Source: Acidobacteriota bacterium
GTDB lineage: Bacteria > Acidobacteriota > Terriglobia > Terriglobales > Acidobacteriaceae
DNA length: 64,000 nucleotides
Direction: 5' to 3'
Assembly (NCBI GenBank): GCA_021803035.1
Contig: JAJZME010000019.1
Coordinates: 30,149 to 94,148 of the forward strand
Shown here: in pieces, positions 36,865-46,272 of the stretch
Position numbering within the stretch: the first letter of the stretch is position 1
Layout of the letters: each line of letters begins with the position of its first letter
Program-made: the position numbers and the translations under genes
The notes under the pieces: generated by a model
What the model was told of the DNA's origin: nothing
The model's input: the letters and a program-made list of their open reading frames with translations, nothing else
The model's database searches: none

Positions 36865-37314
36865 GCCGGTTTGTTCGAATAGCGAACTTCCGGGCTAACG
36901 AGAGGCGCGAGGACAGTGAAAGCCACATGGTGGCGGAGACACTGACTCGCGCCTTTAAAAATTAAGGGACTAACTGGCGGCAAATGCATGAGGAGCCGCA
37001 GAGTGGGAGGCAAGTTCGAAGGCAAGCGCGGATGCTTCAATACATCACAGGTCAGGCCAGAAACGGAATTATGATCCGACTTAGAAGAGATTCGACCCTC
37101 CAGCCGGGGTCGCGGGCCGTAGCGGGACCGGCGCCGATCAAGATGGCTGCATAGCGCTGGTGCGGCGTTCGCTGGCGCACGCGGCAGTGGCAGGACTAGA
37201 GCGGCGTTTTGCCAGCGCAGGGTGAGCTATGCGGTATTGGCAGGCTGAATCACTTGTGTTTCTGTTCGCGGAATGGTGCTCCTGAACGCGAAGCGATGTG
37301 TTTCCGAGCGGATC
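36865..37314. other. Gene-free region between the receptor and MFS genes
   Basis: A hairpin just after the receptor stop (GTTCG-AATAG-CGAAC, extended by AGCC/GGCT) may end its transcript, although no T-run follows. The remainder has no gene, repeat or promoter I can support. Confidence 0.4.
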
Positions 37315-38505
37315 TTACCCCTTGAGATCAGCTTCCTCGGCTGCCGGTGGCACCGCAGGTCCCTTCCACGCGGAAAAGAAACGGAAATACAGGTAGATGT
37401 TGGCGAACATGGCGCCGGCATAGATCAAGAACGGAAGCGCAATTTCCGCCGTTTCAAACAGCCATCCGGCGAGAATGATTCCGGCTGATCCGGCGCTCAA
37501 TGTGGCTACCTGATTGGCCGCCAGGGCGCGGCCACGCTCATTGCGCTCGACCATGTCCACCAAGGCAGACTGCTGCACCGGCATTGCCATGATGCGCAGT
37601 GAAGGGGTCATCAGGTAAATCGCCAGCGACAGCGGCAGCCAGCGCACCAGGGGCAGAATCACCAGGAGCACCGCCCCGATTCCCCGCGTCCATGCCACCG
37701 CCCGCACGAATCCCAGCCACCGTTCCAGCAGGGGGGCCGCAAGCATCGCCAGCGATGCCATCAGCCCGGCGACAAACCCATAAACAGCCATCCCGGATTT
37801 CGGCAACGAGTACACCAGCACGAAAAACGGAATCAGGAACGGAATGACAAGCCCGCCAGAGAGTCCGTTGAGCAGGGCAGTTAGCGAGAATTTACCGATC
37901 ACAAGCTTGCTGGGCAGCTCGCGCAGCTTGCCTTTGGCGGCGGGGACTCCCAATCCAGTCACCAAGGGCAGGCCCATGAGGGAAACGACGGCCGCCACCA
38001 GAAAGGCATCGCGCACGTCGACGATGCGCGCCAGCAGCGCCCCCAGCGCGCCAAATACCCCGCTGAGGAAACTGAACGCGGAGAAGTAGAACGTGCGCTG
38101 GGCAGGAACGACCAGATCGGCGATGACGGCGCTCTGTACGGGAGCTGAGGCTCCGCCGACGCCGCCGCCGGGGAGGGATCCAGTGGCTGAAAGGCCGCCT
38201 ACCGCCGCGGCGACCACCAGAAAGCCGAGGTGGCTGGAGAGAAATACAAGCACGGCGCTCAAGGGCAGCAATGCGCCGGAAAGAAACAGGGCGCGCTTGC
38301 GGCCCCAGAGGTCGCCCAGAAAGCCCAGCAGAAGGCCCAATGTCGCCGTCCCTGCCGCTCCGGCGACGTAAATCAAGCCGAGCGCCAAAGGCCCATATTT
38401 CAACCGTTGCAGAACCAGGTAGGGGAAGGCGATCATGATGAGCCCAGCGGCAACGCTCCGCGATGCGCGGAACAGGGACAAAAGGATGAGGTCCTTCCGG
38501 TTCAT
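37315..38505 (-). CDS. MFS transporter, 396 aa
   Basis: A twelve-helix major facilitator permease of the inner membrane. The conserved loop 2-3 motif is seen as LGFLGDLWGRKRALF. The first half has a Gly-rich stretch (GSLPGGGVGGASAPVQSAV) and the second half SRIMAMPVQQSALVDMVERNERGRALA-like features of DHA1-type exporters. Substrate is not predictable; drug or sugar efflux are both possible. It stands alone on the minus strand. 321 bases separate it from the next gene, with no clear promoter. Confidence 0.9.
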   Translation of the reverse strand: MNRKDLILLSLFRASRSVAAGLIMIAFPYLVLQRLKYGPLALGLIYVAGAAGTATLGLLLGFLGDLWGRKRALFLSGALLPLSAVLVFLSSHLGFLVVAAAVGGLSATGSLPGGGVGGASAPVQSAVIADLVVPAQRTFYFSAFSFLSGVFGALGALLARIVDVRDAFLVAAVVSLMGLPLVTGLGVPAAKGKLRELPSKLVIGKFSLTALLNGLSGGLVIPFLIPFFVLVYSLPKSGMAVYGFVAGLMASLAMLAAPLLERWLGFVRAVAWTRGIGAVLLVILPLVRWLPLSLAIYLMTPSLRIMAMPVQQSALVDMVERNERGRALAANQVATLSAGSAGIILAGWLFETAEIALPFLIYAGAMFANIYLYFRFFSAWKGPAVPPAAEEADLKG

Positions 38506-38826
38506 TGCCGCCTTCCCAGCCGCTGCGGCGTGAGCCGCCCACTCGGACTATTGAGCAGTTTATCAATTTGGAGGCTGTATCCGATTGGTGGCTGTGTCCG
38601 AGGCAAAAGCCACGGCGCGGTCCTTCCGGGTCGCGGATCGAGTTGGACTGGTCACCGGTCCCCGGTTGTCTGTGCAGGGGCAGAACAGAAGATGTTCATC
38701 CTTCCGTATAGAGGCGAGTTTTGCCCGGCCGAGTGTGGTGTCGTATGCGAGCACGTGTTCAACTCGTATTCGGGGCAGGACGGCGGGCCGCGCGTGATGC
38801 AACAATATGAAGCGAGGAAGAAATTG

Positions 38827-39063
38827 ATGACCGAACCAACCTATGAGGAATTGAAAGCGCGGTTAGCCGAACTCGAAGCCCAGAAGCAGCGGACGGGCAA
38901 CATGAGCTTCAAGGTGAGCGACAAAGGCGGAGTTTCCGTCTACGGGCTTGGCCGCTTCCCGGTCACGCTTTATTACGAGCAGTGGACCAAGCTCCTGGAT
39001 AGGGCGCAGGATTTACGCGACTTCCTCGAAGAGAACAAGAGCAAGCTCAAGCTGAAGGAATAG
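38827..39063 (+). CDS. Small conserved hypothetical protein, 78 aa
   Basis: ATG at 38827 with GAGG ten bases upstream; a longer frame begins at 38230 but overlaps the MFS gene. An N-terminal coiled coil (YEELKARLAELEAQK) leads into FKVSDKGGVSVYGLGRFPVTLYYEQW and a helical, Lys-rich C-terminus ending KSKLKLKE. The central GGVSVYGLGRFPVTLY segment looks strongly conserved and I believe similar short proteins occur in many bacteria, without known function. Likely cytosolic. Confidence 0.75.
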   Translation: MTEPTYEELKARLAELEAQKQRTGNMSFKVSDKGGVSVYGLGRFPVTLYYEQWTKLLDRAQDLRDFLEENKSKLKLKE

Positions 39064-39655
39064 CCGAAGATGGGTCGCAGTTGATTTCCGCCTGTGCGCC
39101 CAGACGCTATATCGGCCACCGATGTCCATGCCAGCCACGACCGCAGTGTGCGGCAGCGGCTTGGCGCAAATGGGCCAGCATTCCAGAATGCGCAACCCCC
39201 CGGCCATGCACACTCTGCGCGCGGCGCAACTACCTGGACGGCCAATCCAGGGCCGCGCCGCATCTCCCAAATCCTGGTGAATCCGACCCCCTTGACCTCT
39301 TTTCCGCGCTTGCCGGAAGCGCCTTTTCAATTTCAAAGAAAATCGCGCCGGCAATGAAAGCGGCCAACTTCGCTGATGCGGCATTGAATTTCCCACTTAT
39401 GCTTTCCGGCTGTGCGATCTTGCAGGTCAAGCGCTGGCTCCCGGTTGCCAAACCGCCCGGTGGTTCGAGCCGCAGCCCTCTACTCCCCGCAGCGACATGC
39501 CGAGGGGCATGTGTCACAATACAGATCGGCGGCATATTTAGATAATCCGGTGCTGATCTTCCCTGCTTATCCGATCGTCGAGCAGATGGCGAGTTTACGC
39601 TTTTGCTCTCTGCCAGCACTGACGCTCCGCCGTTCCTGGAGTGCACACCGTAGTG
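39064..39655. other. Gene-free region
   Basis: About 590 bases between two plus-strand genes. No frame has a ribosome site plus protein-like composition, and no repeat family of this window occurs here. Nothing further is supported. Confidence 0.4.
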
Positions 39656-40729
39656 ATGAACCGGGCACCTTACCTGTGGATCTGTCTGAGACGACTCCTG
39701 ACTCCCACACTGTATTCATGCCTTCTTTTCGCAGGCCTGGCATGCAACTGCGCGGCGCAGGCAAGCCAATCCGTTGTGCAGACACGGCCGCAGTCCGCTG
39801 CAACCGTCGACGGCACGGTCACAACCGGGAACGGAACGACGGTCGTCAGCGGCGCCACCGTCTCTCTGAAGAACTCCGTGTCTGGTGTTGTGCGCACCAG
39901 TGTGGCGAACAATTCCGGATTCTTCACCTTCGCCAATGTGGCGCCGGGAACCTATTCGCTTGCCGTCACCGGGAAAGGATTTTCCTCCTGGACAAAATCC
40001 CCGCTTTTGCTCCATTCGGGCGAATACTACGATGTGCCCAGTATCGTCCTCGCGGTGACTTCCGCCACGTCCACCGTGCGCGTCACCGCATCGACGCATC
40101 AGATTGCAGCGGCGCAGTTGCACGAGGAAGAAAAACAGCGCGTGCTCGGGATCGTTCCCAATTTTTATGTCTCCTATAATCCTGACGCCGCGCCTCTTTC
40201 GGCAGGGCAGAAAATCCGGCTCGCGACGAGGACCTCCATCGATCCGTTGACTATTCTGGGCGCGGGAGTGGTCGCGGGCATTGAGCAGTCACAGGATGAT
40301 TTTCCGGAATTCGGCCAGGGGCTCGAAGGCTACGGCAAACGCTTCGGCGCCGCATATGCCGATGACTGGTCATCGACCCTGATTGCGGATGCGCTGCTGC
40401 CTGCGCTTTTCCACCAGGACCCTCGTTACTTCTATCGCGGTACCGGCAGCGCGAGATCGCGCGCCCTTTATGCCGTCGCCAGTGTGTTCGTATGCCGCGG
40501 AGATAATGGAAAGCAGGAACCGAACTACTCCTACGTCCTCGGCGGTTTCGCTGCCGGAGGCCTCTCCAACCTCTATTATCCGTCGAGCGATCGTGGAATC
40601 CATCTGGCCGTCGATAATGGGCTCCTGAACATTGGAACCGGCGCCGGCGCAGCGCTGCTCGAGGAATTTGTGCTGCGGCGTTTTACGCGGCGGCCCAAAA
40701 TCCATTTTCAGGAATCACCGAAGCATTAA
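39656..40729 (+). CDS. Exported protein with carboxypeptidase-regulatory domain, 357 aa
   Basis: A signal peptide ends near CNCAAQASQ (about 36). A CarboxypepD_reg-like beta-sandwich follows (VDGTVTTGNGTTVVSGATVSLKNS ... GFFTFANVAPGTYSLAVTGKGF), as in the N-terminus of the large receptor. The C-terminal 210 residues (IVPNFYVSYNPDAAPLSAGQKIRLA ... ALFHQDPRYFYRGTGS ... GLSNLYYPSSDRG) form a domain that I recognise only as recurrent in acidobacterial exported proteins; it may be a membrane-associated beta structure. Start is uncertain: GTG 39641 and ATG 39656 are in frame. Confidence 0.75.
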   Translation: MNRAPYLWICLRRLLTPTLYSCLLFAGLACNCAAQASQSVVQTRPQSAATVDGTVTTGNGTTVVSGATVSLKNSVSGVVRTSVANNSGFFTFANVAPGTYSLAVTGKGFSSWTKSPLLLHSGEYYDVPSIVLAVTSATSTVRVTASTHQIAAAQLHEEEKQRVLGIVPNFYVSYNPDAAPLSAGQKIRLATRTSIDPLTILGAGVVAGIEQSQDDFPEFGQGLEGYGKRFGAAYADDWSSTLIADALLPALFHQDPRYFYRGTGSARSRALYAVASVFVCRGDNGKQEPNYSYVLGGFAAGGLSNLYYPSSDRGIHLAVDNGLLNIGTGAGAALLEEFVLRRFTRRPKIHFQESPKH

Positions 40730-40817
40730 CTCCGATCCGGATTTTCGAAACCGGTTTTGGGCGCCAGAAACTGCGCAGGAAGCACAGCAAAATATTTTCA
40801 AGTTAGGAGCCTGGTTC

Positions 40818-40857
40818 AATATTCTTAAGCAAGAAGAACGATTAAATATTCTTAATC
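40818..40857. promoter_or_regulatory. Operator-like repeats upstream of the succinate dehydrogenase operon
   Basis: AATATTCTTAA occurs twice, at 40818-40828 and 40845-40855, 27 bases apart. The second lies within a perfect dyad GATTAA-ATATTC-TTAATC (40840-40857). The pair sits about 110-150 bp before the first sdh start, in the only AT-rich patch of the gap. Confidence 0.45.
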
Positions 40858-40965
40858 GCGTGCATTTATGAGCTCTTCGGTGGCCGCAGTGCGAGTTATT
40901 GCGCTACAATGGGAGGCCATCGGAGGAAAGGCTCGACTCCGGCATCCCTCTGTCCCGGAGGGTCG

Positions 40966-41751
40966 ATGGCAGTTCCCGACCTGGTTTGGAAAAATGGCAA
41001 GTTTGCACAAACGTCGCGACGCGACTTTTGGTGGCTTTCACCGGCTGCGGTTTTCTTAGGGCTTAGCGCCTTTGTGGTCTATGCCACATGGGCAGCTTTG
41101 CAAAACAGCCATTACTTTTACGGACCTTATATCTCACCCTTTTATTCTCCGGTTCTATTTGGCAGCCCCCCGTATGCGCTCTTTGGCCCCAAACCGAGCT
41201 GGTATCCGAACTTTCTGCCTTTTTCTCCGGCAATCCTCATTCTCTGGATACCGGGTCTGTTTCGCGTAAGTTGTTACTACTATCGCGGCGCATATTATAA
41301 GGCGTTCTGGGTGGATCCACCGGCATGCGGCGTGGGCGAGGCGCGCAAGAGCTATCTGGGAGAGCGGAGTTTCCCGCTCATTCTCCAGAATCTTCACCGC
41401 ATTTTTCTGCGTCTCTCTTACATCGTTTGGGGCTTTCTGGTTTATGACGCGGTGCGGGGATTCATCTTCCCCAATGGCTTCGGCATCGGAGTCGGAAGTC
41501 TGATTCTATCGATCAATGTTGTTCTTCTGGGCGGATATATCTTCGGATGTCATGCGTGCCGGCACCTGATCGGAGGAACATTCGATCGCATTTCGGAGCA
41601 TCCGTTTCGGCGCAAGCTATACGAGTGGGTCAGCACTCTGAACCGGGCGCACAAGAAGTGGGCGTGGGCCAGTCTGTATTGGGTTGCCTTTTCGGATCTT
41701 TACATACGCCTTTGTTCGCTTGGCATCTGGCACGACTGGAGAATCCTCTGA
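40966..41751 (+). CDS. sdhC: Succinate dehydrogenase membrane-anchor subunit (mycobacterial Sdh1-like)
   Basis: GGAGGG precedes ATG 40966; the longer frame from 40909 lacks a site. The 261-residue protein has about five hydrophobic helices and a SCYYYRGAYYKAFW segment. Conserved potential metal ligands are Cys103, Cys121, His144, and Cys195-His196-x-Cys198-Arg-His200 in GCHACRHLIGG. It is not like the two small SdhC/SdhD subunits of E. coli. From memory it resembles the anchor of mycobacterial Sdh1, where a membrane-embedded Rieske-type cluster was described. Its stop abuts the flavoprotein start codon. It should anchor the complex and pass electrons to quinone. Confidence 0.8.
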   Translation: MAVPDLVWKNGKFAQTSRRDFWWLSPAAVFLGLSAFVVYATWAALQNSHYFYGPYISPFYSPVLFGSPPYALFGPKPSWYPNFLPFSPAILILWIPGLFRVSCYYYRGAYYKAFWVDPPACGVGEARKSYLGERSFPLILQNLHRIFLRLSYIVWGFLVYDAVRGFIFPNGFGIGVGSLILSINVVLLGGYIFGCHACRHLIGGTFDRISEHPFRRKLYEWVSTLNRAHKKWAWASLYWVAFSDLYIRLCSLGIWHDWRIL

Positions 41752-43566
41752 ATGCCGGAATTTCAGCGTTTTTCCTATGACGTGCTGGTGATCGGAGCAG
41801 GCGGAGCGGGGCTGCGCGCTGCGATTGAAGCCAGCGCTCACGGTGCAAGAGTTGGCGTGGTGTGCAAGTCGGTGCTTGGGAAAGCGCACACCGTGATGGC
41901 CGAGGGGGGCATAGCCGCGGCCTTGTCCAACGTTGACGATCGCGATAGCTGGCGCGTGCATTTTTCCGATACGATGCGCGGCGGGCAGTACCTGAACAAC
42001 TGGCGCATGGCCGAACTGCACGCCAAAGAGGCTCCGGAATGCGTGCGCGAGCTGGAGGCCTGGGGGGCGCTGTTCGATCGCACGCCCGACGGCAGAATTT
42101 TGCAACGCAACTTTGGCGGGCACAGATATCCAAGACTGGCGCATGTTGGCGACCGCACCGGCCTGGAGATGATTCGCACGCTGCAGGATCACGGCATCCA
42201 CACGGGCATGGAAGTGCACATGGAATGCACGGTGCTGCGGCTGTTGCTGGATGAAGGCCGGATTGCGGGTGCCTGCGGATTCGACCGCGCGAAGGGCCGG
42301 TTTTACCTGTGGGAGGCCAAGGCTGTCGTGCTGGCCACAGGCGGAACGGGGCGCGTGTACAAGGTTACGAGCAATAGCGGGGAAAATACAGGCGACGGAC
42401 TTGCGCTGGCCTATAGTGCCGGCGCGGAATTGCTGGACATGGAGTTTGTTCAGTTTCATCCCACGGGAATGGTGTGGCCGATCAGCGTGCGCGGCATTCT
42501 GGTTACCGAGGGCGTACGCGGCGAAGGCGGGGTTTTGCGCAACAGCGAGGGGCGCCGCTTCATGTTCGATGACATTCCCGATCTTTACAAGGAGCAAACG
42601 GCGGACAACGAAGAGGAGGGATGGCGGTACACGCAGGGGGACAAGAGTGCGCGGCGTCCGCCGGAACTGCTGACCCGGGACCACGTGGCACGATGCATCA
42701 GGCGCGAGGTCAAAGCCGGGCGGGGTTCGCCGCACGGTGGAGTGTATCTCGATATTGCGTGGATCAAAAAGCGCCTTCCCAAGGCGGAGGAGCACATCAA
42801 GCGCAAGTTGCCGAGCATGTATCACCAGTTCAAGCAACTGGCCGACCTCGATATCACCAAAGAGCCGATGGAGGTCGGCCCGACGACACACTACATGATG
42901 GGCGGAGTGCGCGTCGATGGCGATTCGCAGATGTCGACGGTTCCGGGGCTGTTTGCCGCCGGAGAAGCAGCGGCGGGATTGCATGGCGCCAATCGGCTGG
43001 GCGGAAACTCTCTTTCCGATCTGCTGGTGTTCGGGCGGCGCGCGGGACGGTACGCGGCGGATTTTGCCAGCTCCCATGCTGCCGCGAAGATTGACGAGGG
43101 AGAATTGCAGGCCGCGGCCGCGGCCTCGCTTGCCGTTTTTGACCGCGGACCCGCGGGCGAGAATCCCTATCAAGTTCAATATGACCTGCAGGAGGCCATG
43201 CAGGATCTGGTCGGCATTGTACGCATGGAGAACGAAATGCAGCATGCCCTCGATGAGCTTGGAAAACTGCGCCAGCGAGCGGAGCGGGCAGGTGTAGCGG
43301 GAAATCGCGAATACAACAACGGCTGGCAGACGGCAATTGATGCCGGAAATTTGCTGCTTGTGGCCGAGGCGATTACGCGCGCGGCGCTGCTGCGCCAGGA
43401 GAGCCGCGGCGCGCAGTTTCGCGAGGATTTTCCCGCCAAGGATGCCGAGTGGGGAAAGTACAACATCATCATCAGCCGTGGAGCAGACGGCGGGATGCGG
43501 GTAGAAAAGCGGGCGATCACGCCGCTGCCGAGCGAACTTAAGGCGGTGATCGAGGAGATGAAATAA
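41752..43566 (+). CDS. sdhA: Succinate dehydrogenase/fumarate reductase flavoprotein subunit
   Basis: Catalytic subunit that interconverts succinate and fumarate with covalent FAD. FAD-binding GAGGAGLRAAIEA (15-27); His46 in AHTVMAEGG is the expected covalent FAD attachment residue. Active-site motifs include VQFHPTGM, TEGVRGEGG, THYMMGGVRVD, and GLHGANRLGGNSL. 604 aa. Start codon directly follows the anchor gene stop, and the iron-sulfur gene begins 14 bp after its end, so the three form one operon. Direction (oxidation or fumarate reduction) cannot be read from sequence. Confidence 0.96.
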   Translation: MPEFQRFSYDVLVIGAGGAGLRAAIEASAHGARVGVVCKSVLGKAHTVMAEGGIAAALSNVDDRDSWRVHFSDTMRGGQYLNNWRMAELHAKEAPECVRELEAWGALFDRTPDGRILQRNFGGHRYPRLAHVGDRTGLEMIRTLQDHGIHTGMEVHMECTVLRLLLDEGRIAGACGFDRAKGRFYLWEAKAVVLATGGTGRVYKVTSNSGENTGDGLALAYSAGAELLDMEFVQFHPTGMVWPISVRGILVTEGVRGEGGVLRNSEGRRFMFDDIPDLYKEQTADNEEEGWRYTQGDKSARRPPELLTRDHVARCIRREVKAGRGSPHGGVYLDIAWIKKRLPKAEEHIKRKLPSMYHQFKQLADLDITKEPMEVGPTTHYMMGGVRVDGDSQMSTVPGLFAAGEAAAGLHGANRLGGNSLSDLLVFGRRAGRYAADFASSHAAAKIDEGELQAAAAASLAVFDRGPAGENPYQVQYDLQEAMQDLVGIVRMENEMQHALDELGKLRQRAERAGVAGNREYNNGWQTAIDAGNLLLVAEAITRAALLRQESRGAQFREDFPAKDAEWGKYNIIISRGADGGMRVEKRAITPLPSELKAVIEEMK

Positions 43567-43580
43567 CCCGAGGAGAACCG

Positions 43581-44318
43581 ATGGGCACAGAAGCGACGTT
43601 TCGCATCTGGCGCGGCGATCCTGCAGGCGGCGTCCTGCAGGATTACACGACGCAGGTCGAGGAGGGCATGGTTGTTCTCGACGCCGTGCATCACATTCAG
43701 GCGCAACAGGCGCCCGACCTGGCGGTGCGATGGAACTGCAAGGCGGGCAAATGTGGATCGTGCTCCGCGGAAATCAACGGCGTGCCCAGGCTGATGTGCA
43801 TGACCAGGCTCAGCAATCTGAATCTGAATGCGCCGGTGATCATTGAGCCGATGCACACGTTTCCTTCGATCCGCGACCTGGTGACAGATGTTTCGTGGAA
43901 CTTCCGGGCCAAGAAGACGATCAAGCCATTCAAGCCCCGCCCCGCGGACGCACCCGATGGAACGTGGCGTATTCAGCAGGCCGACGTGGAGCGCGTGCAG
44001 GAGTTCCGCAAGTGCATCGAGTGTTTTCTCTGCCAGGACGTGTGCCACGTCTTGCGCGAGCACCGCAAGCACGACGAGTTTATCGGCCCGCGCTTGCTCG
44101 TCTATACCGCGGCGCTTGAGATGCATCCGCTCGATACGGAAGACCGTATCAGCGATCTACGGCACGTGCATAATGCCGGCTACTGCAACATCACCACCTG
44201 TTGCCGGCAGGTTTGCCCGGAATCCATCACGATTACGGAAAACGCGATCATCCCGCTCAAGGAGCGCGTCGTGGATCGCTACTTCGATCCCATGAAGCGG
44301 CTGTTCCACATCCTTTGA
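43581..44318 (+). CDS. sdhB: Succinate dehydrogenase/fumarate reductase iron-sulfur subunit
   Basis: Relays electrons from the flavoprotein to the membrane subunit. The [2Fe-2S] site is CKAGKCGSCSAEING with a distal Cys (LMCM). The C-terminal part holds CIECFLCQDVC and CCRQVCPE, ligands for the [4Fe-4S] and third cluster. 245 aa, usual length. GAGGAG precedes the ATG at 43581. It ends 12 bases before the stop of the convergent TPR-like gene. Confidence 0.95.
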   Translation: MGTEATFRIWRGDPAGGVLQDYTTQVEEGMVVLDAVHHIQAQQAPDLAVRWNCKAGKCGSCSAEINGVPRLMCMTRLSNLNLNAPVIIEPMHTFPSIRDLVTDVSWNFRAKKTIKPFKPRPADAPDGTWRIQQADVERVQEFRKCIECFLCQDVCHVLREHRKHDEFIGPRLLVYTAALEMHPLDTEDRISDLRHVHNAGYCNITTCCRQVCPESITITENAIIPLKERVVDRYFDPMKRLFHIL

Positions 44319-44329
44319 GCGCGGGCGGG

Positions 44330-44845
44330 CTAGCGGGGCGGCGCGGCGTCGTACGCTTCAAAGGGAACACTCTCCGGTCCCAGCCCATTCCAGTCATAGG
44401 GTTGTTCGAGCAGGCGCACGCAACGATTCCAGCGCAGGATGGCGTCATCGTTTCCTGCCGGCCGGATCTTTTCGGCTTCCTCGTACAAGTGAAGCGCGTG
44501 CTCGAAGAGCGGCAACAGCGAAACGGGCAGATGTCCGGCCGTGAGCTGCGCTTTGCAGCGGCGCTCGTGCAGAATGGCCGTGTAATAAAGGCGCTCGTAG
44601 GGATCGCTGAGCATCTGGAAGATCTCCTCCGTTTCGCGGTAGCGATCATTTCCGGTGCCGATGAACTGGTCGGTAAGCGCGAGACCGAGGACGCGCAAGG
44701 CGTGCTGATGCTGCGGTTCAATGCAGAGGATGTCGCGACAAATTGACTCGGCTTCCTCAGGTTCGTCGAGCGAGCGATAGAGTTCCGCTTTCTTGAGGGC
44801 TTCCGGGATTCCTGCCTGCGAGATACGCTTGAGATGATACTGCAT
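44330..44845 (-). CDS. TPR-like hypothetical protein, 171 aa
   Basis: GGAGGG lies eight bases before ATG 44845; the in-frame ATG at 44860 overlaps that site. Two helix pairs resembling tetratricopeptide units are visible: ALKKAELYRSLDEPEEAESICRDILCIEPQHQHALRVLGLAL and LLPLFEHALHLYEEAEKIRPAGNDDAILRWNRCVRLL. Cytosolic, with no signal or membrane helix, so probably a protein-interaction module. No partner can be named; it converges with the succinate dehydrogenase operon. Confidence 0.75.
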   Translation of the reverse strand: MQYHLKRISQAGIPEALKKAELYRSLDEPEEAESICRDILCIEPQHQHALRVLGLALTDQFIGTGNDRYRETEEIFQMLSDPYERLYYTAILHERRCKAQLTAGHLPVSLLPLFEHALHLYEEAEKIRPAGNDDAILRWNRCVRLLEQPYDWNGLGPESVPFEAYDAAPPR

Positions 44846-45101
44846 CGCGATTCCCTCCACGCCAAGAGATTCAGGGCGCCGCGATGCCTGCGGCGGACCG
44901 GTGTCCCTCCCTTACGGTGACGGGACCACCCCAAGGCCCACGCAGCAACCTCCATGGTCACAAATTATGCTTCTTTCGGCTTGGAATAGTCCAGTGTTGA
45001 TTGATCTGTCTGAGTCTGGCCAGCGAGCCCGAGCTGCATCCCCACCTGTTCGACGAACAACGGCATCGGTTCAAAACCGCGGTAGGCTCCATCGTCCTTC
45101 G

Positions 45102-45260
45102 ATGCCCGGCACTCTTTCAAGCCTGGCCGTACTCTTTGCCGCCATGGGCAGCCTGTCTGCCTGTAGCGGAGGCGGCTCCACAATCACGACCACGCAGACC
45201 AGCGCCGATAGCTACACCTTGCGAGCCCCGGTGCTGCAGCAGGGCGGACAGTGGCGAGCG
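45102..45260 (+). pseudogene. Lipoprotein-signal remnant
   Basis: The frame from ATG 45102 reads MPGTLSSLAVLFAAMGSLSAC then SGGGSTITTTQTSADSYTL, a lipoprotein signal and a Ser/Thr linker like those that close long repeat-rich acidobacterial surface proteins. After SYTL the frame loses beta-domain character and runs into the end of the aldo/keto reductase gene. No ribosome site is seen. It is best read as a fragment; the remaining 250 bases to the TPR gene hold nothing else. Confidence 0.35.
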
Positions 45261-45300
45261 CGGCGCGCCGGTTCGATGTGGTTCGCGCCGCGGCCATTGC

Positions 45301-46272
45301 TCACGCTTGCGGAAAGATGGGTGTGGCGCCGGTGGCACTGGCGATCAACAGCTTCTCCTCTTCCGGGGTGATGGGTTGGAAGTTTTGGGCCACGAACATG
45401 GCAAGGGGAAAATAGCGCTCGTCTCCGGGCGGAATGGCGGCGGTGATGCGCTGGGACAGGGTCCAACGCAGCGCCAGCGCAGCCTGCTCAGGCACGGAGC
45501 AAGGCTCGTACCACTCTTTGGGGTTGGGCTTTTGGGCTTGCGTCATTCCGGCAGGCCATTTGGATTTGGCCATGGCTTTGATGGCCAGCATGCCGGCGCC
45601 TTTTTCGTGCACGCGGGCGATGACGCGCGGGCCAAAGTTTTCCCGCGAGGCGAGGACGAAATTGATGGGAAACAGAACCGTATCGAAATCGAAGCGGTCG
45701 AGGAGCGCCAGCGCGGCCTGCTCAGAGTGGGCCGAGAAACCCAGATAGCGGATTTTGCCGGCCTTGCGCGCGGCTTCGAAGGCTTCCTGGGCGCCGCCCG
45801 GGCCCATAATGCGATCCACGTCTTCCATGGTGGTGACGGCGTGATGCTGGTAGAGGTCCACGTGATCTGTTTCGAGCAGCTTGAGGGAATTATCCAGCGC
45901 GGCGGCTGCCTCGGCTTTGTCGCGCTTGCCGGTTTTGCAGGCCAGGAAGAAGCTGTCGCGGTAGGGTTTGAGGGCGGGACCGAGGAGTTGCTGCGCATCG
46001 CCGTAGCTGGGGGCAACGTCGACGTAATTGATGCCGGCGTCGTGCGCCTGGGCCACAGTGTTGTTGGCCACGGCCTGGTCGGCATTCATGATGACAATGC
46101 CGCCAAGGCCGATGATGGACAGATCCTGGCCGGTCTTGCCCAGCCGCCGACGGGGGATGGGCTTGAAGGTTGCGTCGGAGGGCGAAGGCCAGGGAACTGC
46201 TGCGGACAGAGTCGGCGCGGCCGCCAGCCCGGCTGCCAATGCACCGGTCGTGAGAAAGCTTCTTCGATCCAT
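45301..46272 (-). CDS. Exported aldo/keto reductase family protein
   Basis: AAAGGAGG sits just before the ATG. The N-terminus DRRSFLTTGALAAG is Tat-like, so the protein is probably exported folded with its cofactor. The AKR fold is recognised by RRRLGKTGQDLSIIGLGGI, NYVDVAPSYGDAQQLLG (catalytic Asp/Tyr), the Lys in FLACKTGKRDK and HVDLYQHHAV (catalytic His). The C-terminal part is short of the usual NADPH-specificity tail. 323 aa. Substrate unknown; exported AKRs of this type are common in acidobacteria and planctomycetes. Confidence 0.88.
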   Translation of the reverse strand: MDRRSFLTTGALAAGLAAAPTLSAAVPWPSPSDATFKPIPRRRLGKTGQDLSIIGLGGIVIMNADQAVANNTVAQAHDAGINYVDVAPSYGDAQQLLGPALKPYRDSFFLACKTGKRDKAEAAAALDNSLKLLETDHVDLYQHHAVTTMEDVDRIMGPGGAQEAFEAARKAGKIRYLGFSAHSEQAALALLDRFDFDTVLFPINFVLASRENFGPRVIARVHEKGAGMLAIKAMAKSKWPAGMTQAQKPNPKEWYEPCSVPEQAALALRWTLSQRITAAIPPGDERYFPLAMFVAQNFQPITPEEEKLLIASATGATPIFPQA

